From DATENM01 sp045807725 (GTDB lineage: Bacteria; Acidobacteriota; Blastocatellia; UBA7656): 64,000 nt of DNA. The stretch spans positions 40,454 to 104,453 of the forward strand of contig JBJMGV010000074.1 of the NCBI GenBank assembly GCA_045807725.1, read 5' to 3'. Of this stretch, positions 1 to 8,643 are shown one piece after another. Both the position numbers and the translations under genes were made by a program. Under the pieces are notes generated by a model. It searched no databases. It saw only the letters and a program-made list of their open reading frames with translations, and was not told the DNA's origin. Position 1 is the stretch's first letter. Each line of letters begins with the position of its first letter.

Positions 1-1635
1 CTTCGCAAAGCTGCCGATGTCGTCGCGCGCCGCATTCTGCTTACTGTTCCACAACTCCTTTGAAACGTCTGTCGCGTCAAAGGCTCGCAAAATGCCCGCG
101 ACCGTCTGGCTATTGGCATCGCCGCTAAACGCGCAGAGCGCCCAGACGATGCCGCTGCCCGCCTGGCTGCCATTGGCCGACAGCGACAGCGGCGCGGAGT
201 TCGAGTAGCCGAACGCGCTCTGAAACGTGCTTTGCGAAACCGGCGCGGCGCTGAACAAGCCGTCTGTAAGGCGAAATACTTTCAAGTAATCGCCCGCGCC
301 CCACAGATAAACCTGCGACCCGGCGGGGCTGTTCCAGTAGATAGGCGCACCCATAAAAATATTGCTGGCCGCCTGGAACTCCTGCACGTTGGCGTTGTGA
401 TCGCTGAAGTAATGGCCGAGATTGCTGCGGTCGAACAATCTCAGCACCCTGTCTTTGCCGACGATCAACAGCAGGTTGGTTCCCGGCAACAACAGCGCCC
501 CGCCTGCGCCGAGATCAATGTCGCTAAGGTTTCTCGGCGCAATAGTCTTGCCTGTGGCCGGCGCGGCCTTCTTGTTGGGGTTGAGGAGGTCCTGGTTGTA
601 AGGCACGAACCAGTCGGCGACCGCCAGGCCGTTTGCTGCGTCCAGCTTGATAACGGCGTTGCCGTAATCGCGGCCTCCCTGGTCCAGATCGAACGTGCCA
701 TTGCCCGTCACCAGATAGATGTTGTTGGCGGCGTCAGCGGCCAGCCCTTGCCCGCCTTGCCAGATGGCGGCCTCCGTGCCGTCGGGCGTCGTGTTGAAGA
801 CCGCGACCTGCTGCAACGTCGTCGCGTTATAACCGAGCACCCAGCCGTGATAAGGCTCGGCATCGCCGTGCGAGCCGAAAGCGATGTAGACTACACCGCT
901 GAGCAGCAGCAGTCCGGGGCGATTCAGTTGATGCAGGTGATCGAAGGTGATCGTGCCGAGAATGCTGCCGCTGCCGTTGCCGGCGATGCTGGCGGTGATT
1001 TCTATGGGGCCGTTGAATTTTTCACTGCCGGTTGAAAGATCGAGCGCGTGCAGCTTGTGATGATATGTAGCGGTCGTTACATCTTTGGTTTTGGCGACAA
1101 CGTAGATTGTATTGCTCGTCGGATCAATCACCGGCGTCGCGGTGATGCCAACTTCCGGCGTAAGGTCGTGGTAGCCGGGAAAGATGTCCTGGCTCGGCAT
1201 CGGCGTGCCGAGGTTGACCTGCCAGTAAGGCGCGGCGGCCTCCGAATCATCCGCGTCGAAGGCGTAGACGTTATTGCCCTCGGTGGCGACATAGACGATG
1301 TTACGCTGGCCAACGCCCGGCACGCTGACATCCTGGGCGACGAGCGGCTGGGCATAAACATAACCGCTGACCGCGCGCGTGAAGAGTTTGCCGAACTGGC
1401 TGACGTTGACGTTGGCGGTCGAGAGCGTCGTCTCCAGAAGGTTAGCGCCCGTGCGCTGATTGTCGTTGTGCTGTGTCAGGACGCTCACCCCGGCGACGGT
1501 CGGGCGCGGGATTGGATTAACGTCCCGAACAGGGTCGGTGGCTTTGTGCTGCGGTGTTGCTTTCGGCTGGAGATTGGCGGCGCTGACGACGACCAGCATG
1601 AAGAAGACGACCACGACCAGTCTGGCTCGATTCAT
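1..1635 (-). CDS. Secreted PQQ-like beta-propeller protein (partial, C-terminus beyond left edge)
   Basis: The reading frame is open for 545 codons from an ATG at 1635 to the first base of the window, with no stop, so the C-terminus lies outside. The start is preceded by AAAGGA at good spacing. Residues 1-20 (MNRARLVVVVFFMLVVVSAA) form a signal peptide. After it come propeller-blade motifs such as NIVYVATEGNNVYAFDADD, YLVTGNGTFDLDQGGRDYG and VIKLDAANGLAV, typical of PQQ/quinoprotein-like repeat proteins. The Cys-poor extracytoplasmic sequence and the early TQHNDNQRTGANLLE motif match a secreted family common in Acidobacteriota. No enzyme activity can be inferred; PQQ binding is not demonstrated. 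Long frames on the + strand over the same bases (232-1035, 1048-1680) have arginine/valine-rich shadow composition and are not genes. Confidence 0.85.
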   Translation of the reverse strand, partial: MNRARLVVVVFFMLVVVSAANLQPKATPQHKATDPVRDVNPIPRPTVAGVSVLTQHNDNQRTGANLLETTLSTANVNVSQFGKLFTRAVSGYVYAQPLVAQDVSVPGVGQRNIVYVATEGNNVYAFDADDSEAAAPYWQVNLGTPMPSQDIFPGYHDLTPEVGITATPVIDPTSNTIYVVAKTKDVTTATYHHKLHALDLSTGSEKFNGPIEITASIAGNGSGSILGTITFDHLHQLNRPGLLLLSGVVYIAFGSHGDAEPYHGWVLGYNATTLQQVAVFNTTPDGTEAAIWQGGQGLAADAANNIYLVTGNGTFDLDQGGRDYGNAVIKLDAANGLAVADWFVPYNQDLLNPNKKAAPATGKTIAPRNLSDIDLGAGGALLLPGTNLLLIVGKDRVLRLFDRSNLGHYFSDHNANVQEFQAASNIFMGAPIYWNSPAGSQVYLWGAGDYLKVFRLTDGLFSAAPVSQSTFQSAFGYSNSAPLSLSANGSQAGSGIVWALCAFSGDANSQTVAGILRAFDATDVSKELWNSKQNAARDDIGSFAK

Positions 1636-1770
1636 TCAGTTGTTCCTTTGATGAGCATTTTTGTGATGCCTGCGGTTTAGACGCGCGGCGCGGAAAAAAG
1701 TCGGGATAATCCTGAACGCGAGGGCAGGTGTTCGGCGAGGGGAATCGCAAGTGACGCAGCCGCCTTTGAT

Positions 1771-2628
1771 TCAACCACGGCCAAGCTGGCGCAGGCATTT
1801 CGTCAGCACGTTGCCGGTCACTGTGCGGCGGTAATGTTCGGTCGAACGCAAGTCAGTGATGGGCGAGACTTCACGCATCACGGTTTCTTGCGCTTGCTTG
1901 ATGAGATCAGGTGTGATCGTTTGGCCGGCGAGCAGCGCTTCGGTCTGCGGCGCGCGAATCACAGTTGGGGCGACGCTGCCGATGGCAATGCGGATAGATT
2001 CGATGACGCCATCGGCTGTAGCCGCGCGTGCCGCCATCACGCCTTTCGAGATGGCTTGCGCGCGGCGCGTGCCGACTTTGTAAAAGAAGTCGCGCTCGTT
2101 CGCTTCGAGCTTGGGCAAACGCACAGCGATCAGCAACTCGTCCGCCGCCAGCACCGTTTGCCTGTAACCCGTATAAAATTCATTGAAGGCCACACGACGT
2201 GAGCCGCGCCGGCTGCCGAGTTCGAGCGCGGCGTCATAGACGGCCAGCACCGGCAAGCTATCGCCCGCCGGCGACGCGTTGACGATGTTGCCGCCGAGTG
2301 TGCCGCGATTTTGAATCTGCACCGCGCCGATGGTGCGCGATGCGGCGATCAGCGCGGGCGCGTGTTGTTGAATCAGCGGCGAGCGGATCAACTCCGTATA
2401 CGTCACGAGCGCGCCGACGCGCAGGTAGTCGCCTTCGTCGCGGATGCCGCGCAATTCGCCGACGCGCCAGATGTCGAGAAACCGCGCGGCATCGAGCTGA
2501 TGTGCGTTCATCAACACCATCAAGTCAGTGCCGCCGGCGATGACGCGCACAGCGCTGCCGTGCTCGGCCAGTACGCGGTAAGCGTCGGCCAGCGTCTCAA
2601 CCGAGTAAGCTGTCGGCGTGTCGGTCAT
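1771..2628 (-). CDS. Molybdenum hydroxylase FAD-binding medium subunit (CoxM/XdhB family)
   Basis: A 285-residue protein of normal length for the medium subunit of xanthine dehydrogenase/CO dehydrogenase-type enzymes, which passes electrons from the iron-sulphur subunit to FAD and an acceptor. The FAD pyrophosphate motifs are visible: AGGTDL at residues 31-36 and TLGGNIVNASPAGDS at 110-124. It is the last gene of a minus-strand operon (large subunit, 2Fe-2S subunit, zinc-ribbon protein, this gene) with short gaps. The subunit order L-S-X-M differs from the common M-S-L order. Substrate is unknown, but the amidohydrolase at 6707-8032 makes purines or related heterocycles plausible. Confidence 0.9.
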   Translation of the reverse strand: MTDTPTAYSVETLADAYRVLAEHGSAVRVIAGGTDLMVLMNAHQLDAARFLDIWRVGELRGIRDEGDYLRVGALVTYTELIRSPLIQQHAPALIAASRTIGAVQIQNRGTLGGNIVNASPAGDSLPVLAVYDAALELGSRRGSRRVAFNEFYTGYRQTVLAADELLIAVRLPKLEANERDFFYKVGTRRAQAISKGVMAARAATADGVIESIRIAIGSVAPTVIRAPQTEALLAGQTITPDLIKQAQETVMREVSPITDLRSTEHYRRTVTGNVLTKCLRQLGRG

Positions 2629-2653
2629 GATTTATGCAGCGGCAAGGCGGCGC

Positions 2654-3064
2654 TCATTCCTGAACGTCTGTATCCAGATCGACGAACATGCGCAGATTGC
2701 CGCAAGCGCCGCACACCATCACTTCAACGAACCGCTCTTCCTCTGTGTCGTCGAAGTAGACAGTGATCTCGCGGTCAGCGAACAACGCGCCCCTGCGCAT
2801 CGAGCCGCCGCAGATGTTGCACGGTTGCGCCTCGACACTGGGCACGACTGAAGCGGGGCTACCGTTATCATTGAACGTGTCTTCGTCGGCTTCGGCATCA
2901 TCCGTCTCGTCGCCTTCTGCCGCGCGCCGCGCGTCGAGTTCAGTCCTGGCAAACTCGATGGCTTCGGGCCGGTACTCGCGGCGGTCTTTGCCGACCATAC
3001 GCAGCAACTCCTCATTGCTCAACATTGTGATGCGCTGCTTCAGCTCACGTAGTTCGTCATCCAT
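2654..3064 (-). CDS. Small acidic zinc-ribbon protein of unknown function
   Basis: A 136-residue protein not recognised by name. The N-terminal third is helical and charged, the middle (about residues 50-70) is Asp/Glu-rich and probably disordered, and the C-terminus carries two CxxC pairs (CNIC near 82 and CGAC near 118), a likely zinc ribbon. It sits 15 bp downstream of the 2Fe-2S subunit gene and 25 bp upstream of the FAD subunit gene, so it is co-transcribed inside the hydroxylase operon. It could be an accessory or regulatory protein of the enzyme, but this is inference from position only. Confidence 0.7.
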   Translation of the reverse strand: MDDELRELKQRITMLSNEELLRMVGKDRREYRPEAIEFARTELDARRAAEGDETDDAEADEDTFNDNGSPASVVPSVEAQPCNICGGSMRRGALFADREITVYFDDTEEERFVEVMVCGACGNLRMFVDLDTDVQE

Positions 3065-3079
3065 TCGCTTACCTTTTCC

Positions 3080-3541
3080 TTATCCCTTTCTAATGGTGGC
3101 CGCTTCGATGGCGTCGATGATCTTCACATAGCCGGTGCAGCGGCAGAGATTGCCGGCGATGGCTTCTTTGATCTCGTCGCGTGACGGGCGAGGCTTGCTA
3201 GCAAGCAAGGCGCGCGCGGCAATCAACATGCCGGGCGTGCAGATGCCGCATTGCGCTCCGCCGGTTTCGAGAAACGCTTGCTGCAATGAATCGAGGCGGC
3301 CCGCGCCCGCCAAGCCTTCGATGGTGATGACGCTGGCGTTCTGCAACTGGCACGCGGGCACGAGGCACGAGTTGACGACTTCGCCATCAAGCAGGATCGA
3401 ACACGCGCCGCACTCGCCCTCACCGCAGCCTTCTTTAGCGCCGGTCAGCCGCAATGTCTCGCGCAGCAGGTCGAGCGCCCGCTGCATCGGCGGCGCATCG
3501 ACTTCGCGCTCAACGCCATTGATTCGGAAAGCGATTCTCAT
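3080..3541 (-). CDS. Molybdenum hydroxylase 2Fe-2S small subunit (CoxS/XdhC-type)
   Basis: A 153-residue protein with two [2Fe-2S] sites. The ferredoxin-type ligands are Cys39, Cys44, Cys47 and Cys59 (GCGEGECGAC), and the helical-domain ligands are Cys98, Cys101, Cys133 and Cys135 (CGICTPG and CRCTGY). All eight are present and the length is normal. It relays electrons from the molybdenum centre of the large subunit to FAD in the medium subunit. Its ATG overlaps the stop of the large-subunit gene (ATGA at 3538-3541), implying translational coupling. Confidence 0.95.
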   Translation of the reverse strand: MRIAFRINGVEREVDAPPMQRALDLLRETLRLTGAKEGCGEGECGACSILLDGEVVNSCLVPACQLQNASVITIEGLAGAGRLDSLQQAFLETGGAQCGICTPGMLIAARALLASKPRPSRDEIKEAIAGNLCRCTGYVKIIDAIEAATIRKG

Positions 3542-5835
3542 AATTCTTCCAGCGCCGCCTGCAATCGTTCGGGCGTGATCGGAATTTCGCCGATGAATGC
3601 GCCGGTCGCATTAAAGACCGCCGCCGCGATGGCCGGCGCGCCGCCATCCATCGGTAATTCGCCGACGCCTTTCGCGCCGAACGGGCCGTGCGGGTAGGCG
3701 TTCTCGATGATGATCGTCTGCATATCAGGCGCGTCGAGCGCGGTCGGGATAATGTAATTTGTCAGACGATTGTTGACCACGCGGCCTTTGTCCCACACCA
3801 GTTCTTCGAGCAAGCCATAGCCGACCGCTTGCAACGTGCCGCCTTCGATCTGTCCGGCAGCAAGCACAGGGTTGATGGCTCGCCCGATGTCCTGCGCCGT
3901 CGTGATGTGTGCAACGATCACTTCACAAGTGTCGAGGTCAACTTCGACCTCGGCGACTTCCGCGCCCCACGAGTAGACCGGATACGCGTCGCCTGAATAA
4001 GTCTCGTCGTCCCACACGACGCCCGGCGGGCTGGCGTATTGCGCATAAGCCGTCAGCGCGCCGTGCTGCGCAATGTATTCGCGCAGCATCTCGTCGTAAT
4101 CTGCTAGCCAATTATCGCCGGCCAGAAAGCGACCTTTAATCAACGTGGCTTCCGCCGCGCCGAAGCGTTCAGCGACAAAGCGGGTCAGCTTCTCTTTCGC
4201 CTCGCGCGCCGCCAGTTGCACGACGCGACCGACGACCATCGTCGTGCGCGAAGCGACGGTCGGGCCGCTGTCGGGAACCTTCGACGTGTCGGCCTCTTCG
4301 ATCTCAACCATCTCGAAAGCAATCTCTAACTCGTCGGCGACGATCTGGCAGAAGATCGTCCGCGTGCCCTGGCCGATTTCGGTTGAGCCTGTGAGAATGC
4401 GCGCGCCGCCTTCAGCCGTGATCTCGACGCCGGCTTTGGCTTTCATCTTCGCTTCGCCGCTGCCGGTGAAGCCCGCGCCGTGAAAGAAGAACGAGAGGCC
4501 AACGCCGCGCCGCTTGCGATCAGCCGGTGGATTCGCAGAGCGCATCGCTTCATCCATCTCTTCATTGAAGGTCGAAGCAGCGGCGCGCTTCTCTTGATAA
4601 CGTGATTCTCTAACCGCCGCATCGAGCACCTCGCTCGCGCCGACGCTCCATTTCAGTTGTTGGCCCGTCGCCGTTACGTCGCCTTCGCCGAGCATATTCA
4701 TGCGGCGCAATTCGAGCGGCTCCATCTGCAACGTCGCAGCGATCTTCTCCATCTGCATCTCGTAAGCGAATGCGACCTGCGGCGCGCCGAAGCCGCGAAA
4801 TGCGCCATTAGGCGGCGTGTTGGTAGCGACGGCGCGAGCCGTGATGCGAACGTTATCGCAACGGTACGGGCCGAGCGCGTGAATCGCGCCGCGCGACAAG
4901 ACCACAGGCGTCAACGTCACGTACGCGCCGCCGTCCATCACGATGTCTATCTCGCTTGCGGTCAAGCGGCCATCGCGCGTCACGCCGGTTCGATGGCGAA
5001 TGATGCCGGGGTGGCGCTTGGTCGTCGCGGCGATGTCTTCGGCGCGGTCGTAGATGAGCTTGACGGGCCGACCGGCTTTGCGGGCCAGCAAGGCCGCGTG
5101 CGCCGCGATCATCGAAGGGTATTCTTCCTTGCCGCCGAAGCCGCCGCCGGTCGTGGTCTGAATTACAATCGTCTGTTCGTCGGCGAGATTGAACAACTGC
5201 TTCAGCGCCTTGTGCACATAGTAAGGGCATTGCATCGAACCCATCACGGTGATCGAGTCGTCGCCAGGGATGGCGATCATCCCTTGCGGCTCGATGTAGA
5301 GCTGTTCCTGATGCGGCACGCGATACTCGCCTTCGATGATGAGATCAGCGCGGGCAAAGCCTTCGTCAATGTCGCCGCGCCCGATCAGGAATCGCTTGAA
5401 GATATTATCGGGCGGGTAAAGAACACGGTCGGCAGCGAGCGCCTCTTCGATAGTCAAAACGGGCGGCAACTCGTCGTAGTCGATGCGAATGTGGCGCGCG
5501 GCGGTTTCAACTTCGCGTTTGCTTTCAGCAGCGATCAGCAGGATCGGCTCGTCGTGGTGGCGGATGACGGATTCGGCCAGCAGCGGTTGATCGTTTTCGA
5601 TCAAGGCCACATAATTCGCGCCCGGTATGTCGCGGTAATCGACGATGACGACGGGCGACCAATCGTAGTTCGGATCGAACGTGATGGATTTGATATGCCC
5701 GCGCGCGATGCGGCTGCGAATCGTCTTGCCGTAGAGCATACGGTCGAGCGTGATGTCGTCAACGTAGCGCGCCGCGCCCGTCAGCTTCTCAATGCCCTCT
5801 TTGCGCCACACGTTTTGCCCGACCGCCATTCGCAA
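3538..5835 (-). CDS. Molybdenum hydroxylase large (molybdopterin-binding) subunit, xanthine/aldehyde dehydrogenase type
   Basis: A 765-residue catalytic subunit carrying the molybdopterin cytosine dinucleotide-type cofactor. Visible motifs are GGGFGGKEE (residues 230-238), GAFRGFG (344-350) and a C-terminal GPFGAKGVGE with the Glu expected to act as catalytic base. The loop reads NGAFRGFG rather than the AYxCSFR signature of true aerobic CO dehydrogenase, so this is a xanthine-, aldehyde- or heterocycle-oxidising enzyme despite general CoxL similarity. It is first in the operon. The open + strand frame opposite (4657-5913) is a shadow. Confidence 0.93.
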   Translation of the reverse strand: MRMAVGQNVWRKEGIEKLTGAARYVDDITLDRMLYGKTIRSRIARGHIKSITFDPNYDWSPVVIVDYRDIPGANYVALIENDQPLLAESVIRHHDEPILLIAAESKREVETAARHIRIDYDELPPVLTIEEALAADRVLYPPDNIFKRFLIGRGDIDEGFARADLIIEGEYRVPHQEQLYIEPQGMIAIPGDDSITVMGSMQCPYYVHKALKQLFNLADEQTIVIQTTTGGGFGGKEEYPSMIAAHAALLARKAGRPVKLIYDRAEDIAATTKRHPGIIRHRTGVTRDGRLTASEIDIVMDGGAYVTLTPVVLSRGAIHALGPYRCDNVRITARAVATNTPPNGAFRGFGAPQVAFAYEMQMEKIAATLQMEPLELRRMNMLGEGDVTATGQQLKWSVGASEVLDAAVRESRYQEKRAAASTFNEEMDEAMRSANPPADRKRRGVGLSFFFHGAGFTGSGEAKMKAKAGVEITAEGGARILTGSTEIGQGTRTIFCQIVADELEIAFEMVEIEEADTSKVPDSGPTVASRTTMVVGRVVQLAAREAKEKLTRFVAERFGAAEATLIKGRFLAGDNWLADYDEMLREYIAQHGALTAYAQYASPPGVVWDDETYSGDAYPVYSWGAEVAEVEVDLDTCEVIVAHITTAQDIGRAINPVLAAGQIEGGTLQAVGYGLLEELVWDKGRVVNNRLTNYIIPTALDAPDMQTIIIENAYPHGPFGAKGVGELPMDGGAPAIAAAVFNATGAFIGEIPITPERLQAALEEL

Positions 5836-5928
5836 GCCTCCGAGTGCGCCCTAGTTTACTCGCCGCTCATCGACGTGACAAGCCTGCGGTTGCAAAAGCC
5901 ACTGCCGCCGTGAAATGCTTTGCTGATT

Positions 5929-6675
5929 ATGAACGTCGCGGCTTATCTTCAACGCCTCAACTATGACGGCCCGATGGAGCCAACGGCAGAAACCTTGCGC
6001 GAGCTGCACCGCGCGCACCTGCTGGCCGTGCCATTTGAAAACCTCGACATTCATCTCGGACGCGAGATCGTGCTGGAGGCCGAGCGCCTCACGGCCAAGG
6101 TGGTCGAGCAGCGACGCGGCGGCTTCTGTTACGAGTTGAACGGCGCGTTTGCCGGCTTGCTCGCGGCGTTGGGGTTTGACGTGAAGATGCTGGCGGCGGG
6201 CGTCGGACGAGCTGATGGCAGCTTCGGGCCGCTGTTCGATCATATGGCTTTGCTGGTTCAACTCGACGAGCCGTGGCTTGCCGATGTGGGGTTCGGCGAA
6301 AGCTTCCGCGAGCCGCTGCGACTCGATGTAGAGGATGAGCAAGCGCAAGCCTTCGGCTCGTATCGCATACGCCGCGACGGCGAGCATCGCATACTCGAAC
6401 GGCGCAGCGGCGACGAATGGCAGCCGGAGTATCGCTTCACGTTGCAGCCGTACGGGTACGCGGATTACGCCGAGATGTGCCGCTATCATCAAACCTCGCC
6501 GCAGTCATCGTTCACGCAGAAGCGCGTCTGCACGCTGGCCACTGCCGAAGGCCGCGTGACGCTCACGAACAATCGCTTGATAACGACCATAGGCGGCGCG
6601 CGCGACGAGCGCGAACTGGCAAGCGAAGCAGAGATTGCCGCTACCTTGCGCGATTACTTCGACGTGGTGTTGTGA
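5929..6675 (+). CDS. Arylamine N-acetyltransferase
   Basis: A 248-residue cytosolic enzyme that transfers acetyl from acetyl-CoA to arylamines and hydrazines by a ping-pong mechanism. The catalytic triad is complete: Cys67 in RRGGFCYELN, His105 in LFDHMALLV and Asp119 in WLADVGFG. The length is near the usual 250-280. The ATG at 5929 gives the family-like start MNVAAYLQRLNYDGP; a TTG nine bases upstream is possible but less likely. It is divergent from the molybdenum hydroxylase operon with only about 90 bp between the starts, so the two may share a control region. Confidence 0.93.
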   Translation: MNVAAYLQRLNYDGPMEPTAETLRELHRAHLLAVPFENLDIHLGREIVLEAERLTAKVVEQRRGGFCYELNGAFAGLLAALGFDVKMLAAGVGRADGSFGPLFDHMALLVQLDEPWLADVGFGESFREPLRLDVEDEQAQAFGSYRIRRDGEHRILERRSGDEWQPEYRFTLQPYGYADYAEMCRYHQTSPQSSFTQKRVCTLATAEGRVTLTNNRLITTIGGARDERELASEAEIAATLRDYFDVVL

Positions 6676-6706
6676 GAGACTGTGTGCGAATGAATAAGGA
6701 GAGAAG

Positions 6707-8032
6707 TCATTGATCGATCTGCGCGGCGATCTTTGCGGCTTCGTAATGCGCGGCGGCGATGATGTCGCGCTCGTCCATCGTCGTCAGCCTGCCGTCGCGC
6801 AGCACCGCGCGACCGTCAATCCATACCGCTTCCACGTCGCTTGCTTGCGCCGCGTAAACAATCGTTGAAATCACATCGGGACGAGGCGTCGTGTGCAGCG
6901 TGTCGAGATTCAGTAAGATCAAATCGGCGCGCTTGCCCGCTTCGATGCTGCCGATTTCGTCGGCCAATCCCAAAGCCCGCGCGCCGTCAATCGTTGCCAT
7001 CTTCAAAACCGCGAGCGCCGGCAAGGCTTCGGGGCCGCGCAAGACTTTTTGCAGAAGGGCCGCCGTCCGTATCTCTGTGAACATATCGAGCCGGTTGTTA
7101 CACGGCGCGCCGTCGGCCCCGATAGACACCGAGATGCCGCGCTCTATCATTTCACTGATGCGGGCGATGCCTGAGCCGAGCTTGAGATTCGATGACGGGC
7201 AATGCGCGACCCGCGCGCCGCTCTGTTCGATAATGGCCATCTCGTCGTCGCTTAGCTGAACGCAATGCGCCAGCACGACGCGCGGCCCGACCAGCCCGAC
7301 GGCTTTTAAGTATTCAATGTTACGCAAGCCGGTTTCGCGCTCGACCAGCGCCACTTCGTCGCGGTTTTCGGATGCGTGCGTGTGCACGATGACGCCGCGC
7401 TCATCAGACAGGCGGGCGACGCGCTCCAACAACTCTCGCGTGCAGCTAACGGCGAAGCGCGGCGCGAAACAGTAACGTATGCGCCCATCGGCTGCGCCGT
7501 GCCAGCGTTCGAGCAGGGCGAGCGATTCGGCGATTGATGCGTCGGTCGCCTCTTGAAGTGCGGCGGGAACATCATCGCCTTTGTCCATCATGCACTTGCC
7601 GACGGTGGCGCGAAAGCCCGTCTCTTCGACCGCGCGAAAGACCTCGGCGGTATGATTGACCGTCTCCATCGTCAACGCCGTGGTCGTGCCGCCGCGAATC
7701 ATCTCGGCGATGCCGAGCCGCGCCGACGCGTAAAGCGACGCAGGCGTGTGCGCCGCTTCCATCGGCCAGATGCGCCGCTTCAGCCAGTCGATCAGAGCGA
7801 GGTCATCTGCCGCGCCGCGAAACAGCGTCTGACATAAATGAATGTGAGTCTGCACCAGTCCCGGCAGCAGGGCGCGGCCACTGGCGTCCAGCGTCTCATC
7901 GGCGCGCGCCGTGAGCTCCTGGCCGATGGCGGCGATGTGATGGTCTTCAATGAGCACGTCGCCCGTGAAGACGCGACTGTCGGCATCCATCGTCACGACG
8001 GTGGCATTTTTAATTAAGAGCGTATCGCTCAT
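6707..8032 (-). CDS. Amidohydrolase, SsnA/MtaD-like (purine or S-adenosylhomocysteine deaminase type)
   Basis: A 441-residue metal-dependent hydrolase of the COG0402 superfamily. Metal-binding motifs are intact: THIHLC (His63, His65), HTHASE, LAHCVQL and the Asp in SIGADGAPCNN. The ADDLALIDWLKRRIWP loop resembles methylthioadenosine/S-adenosylhomocysteine and 8-oxoguanine deaminases. The start at 8032 (MSDTLLIKNATVV) is chosen because an amidohydrolase beta-strand begins at once; an upstream in-frame ATG at 8092 would add 20 unrelated residues. Neighbouring xanthine dehydrogenase-like genes suggest the substrate is a purine or another amino-heterocycle. Exact specificity cannot be read from sequence. 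Confidence 0.85.
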   Translation of the reverse strand: MSDTLLIKNATVVTMDADSRVFTGDVLIEDHHIAAIGQELTARADETLDASGRALLPGLVQTHIHLCQTLFRGAADDLALIDWLKRRIWPMEAAHTPASLYASARLGIAEMIRGGTTTALTMETVNHTAEVFRAVEETGFRATVGKCMMDKGDDVPAALQEATDASIAESLALLERWHGAADGRIRYCFAPRFAVSCTRELLERVARLSDERGVIVHTHASENRDEVALVERETGLRNIEYLKAVGLVGPRVVLAHCVQLSDDEMAIIEQSGARVAHCPSSNLKLGSGIARISEMIERGISVSIGADGAPCNNRLDMFTEIRTAALLQKVLRGPEALPALAVLKMATIDGARALGLADEIGSIEAGKRADLILLNLDTLHTTPRPDVISTIVYAAQASDVEAVWIDGRAVLRDGRLTTMDERDIIAAAHYEAAKIAAQIDQ

Positions 8033-8181
8033 GGCGCATCTCGTTTCTCTAAATGCAGGCGCAAGATTAGGGAAGATCATCGGGCAAGTCAATCGTTTTG
8101 CCGTGCGCCGAGGCCGATTCGTGCTTGAGCAACACGCCGGAAACGTAGAAGATATTACGCAGCCAGGCGGGCGGTTTGCTT

Positions 8182-8610
8182 ATGGCCGAAGACGAGAAGT
8201 GTCAAAAACTACGCGATGGCTTGCGGGCCGTGCGCGGCGAGCTGGAAGAGATTCTCGACACGCTGTCGGGCGACGCCGGCAGCGGCGTTGACGAAGCGCC
8301 CGACGGCTCGCCCGTCAGCGACGCGCCGTGGAACTTCTTCGCCGAGATCACGCAGGGCGACAAGGCCCCGGACGATGAGCTGTACCGCAAGGTGCTGCGC
8401 ATCATCACCAGTCTCGGCTACGCTTCGACGCTCGTGCTGCAACACCGCCTTGAGATCAGTTACCGCCAGGCGTCGAGCATCGTCGCGGCGCTCGAACGCG
8501 ATGGCATGGTCGCGCCGGCGCATGGCTTTCGCCCGCACAAGACGCTCGACCCCGCTTACCAACTGCTCGAATCACTCGAAGCGAAACTCGGCGAGTCGCG
8601 CAAGCACTGA
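8182..8610 (+). CDS. Stand-alone FtsK-gamma-like winged-helix protein
   Basis: A 142-residue protein whose C-terminal half (about residues 63-125) matches the DNA-reading gamma domain of the FtsK/SpoIIIE translocase: DELYRKVLRIITSLGYAST, then LQHRLEISYRQASSIVAALE and RDGMVAP. That domain recognises KOPS/SRS motifs and XerD in full-length FtsK. Here there is no motor domain or membrane segment, only an acidic helical N-terminus (residues 1-60) with an Asp/Gly/Pro-rich stretch. The ATG at 8182 is preferred to a TTG two codons upstream. It is divergent from the amidohydrolase and convergent with the PilZ gene. A role as a small DNA-binding regulator or chromosome-segregation factor is inference. 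Confidence 0.75.
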   Translation: MAEDEKCQKLRDGLRAVRGELEEILDTLSGDAGSGVDEAPDGSPVSDAPWNFFAEITQGDKAPDDELYRKVLRIITSLGYASTLVLQHRLEISYRQASSIVAALERDGMVAPAHGFRPHKTLDPAYQLLESLEAKLGESRKH

Positions 8611-8643
8611 CGCGCCGGTTGACTCGCGCGATCATCCACAAGG

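Noticed and set aside
232..1680. Two open + strand frames (232-1035 and 1048-1680)
   Set aside because: They lie opposite an uninterrupted minus-strand PQQ-propeller frame with signal peptide and blade motifs.
3538..5835. Aerobic CO dehydrogenase (CoxL)
   Set aside because: The active-site loop is GAFRGFG, without the AYxCSFR signature of CO dehydrogenase.
4657..5913. A 418-codon open frame on the + strand opposite the hydroxylase large subunit
   Set aside because: Antisense shadow; the minus strand encodes a complete catalytic subunit.
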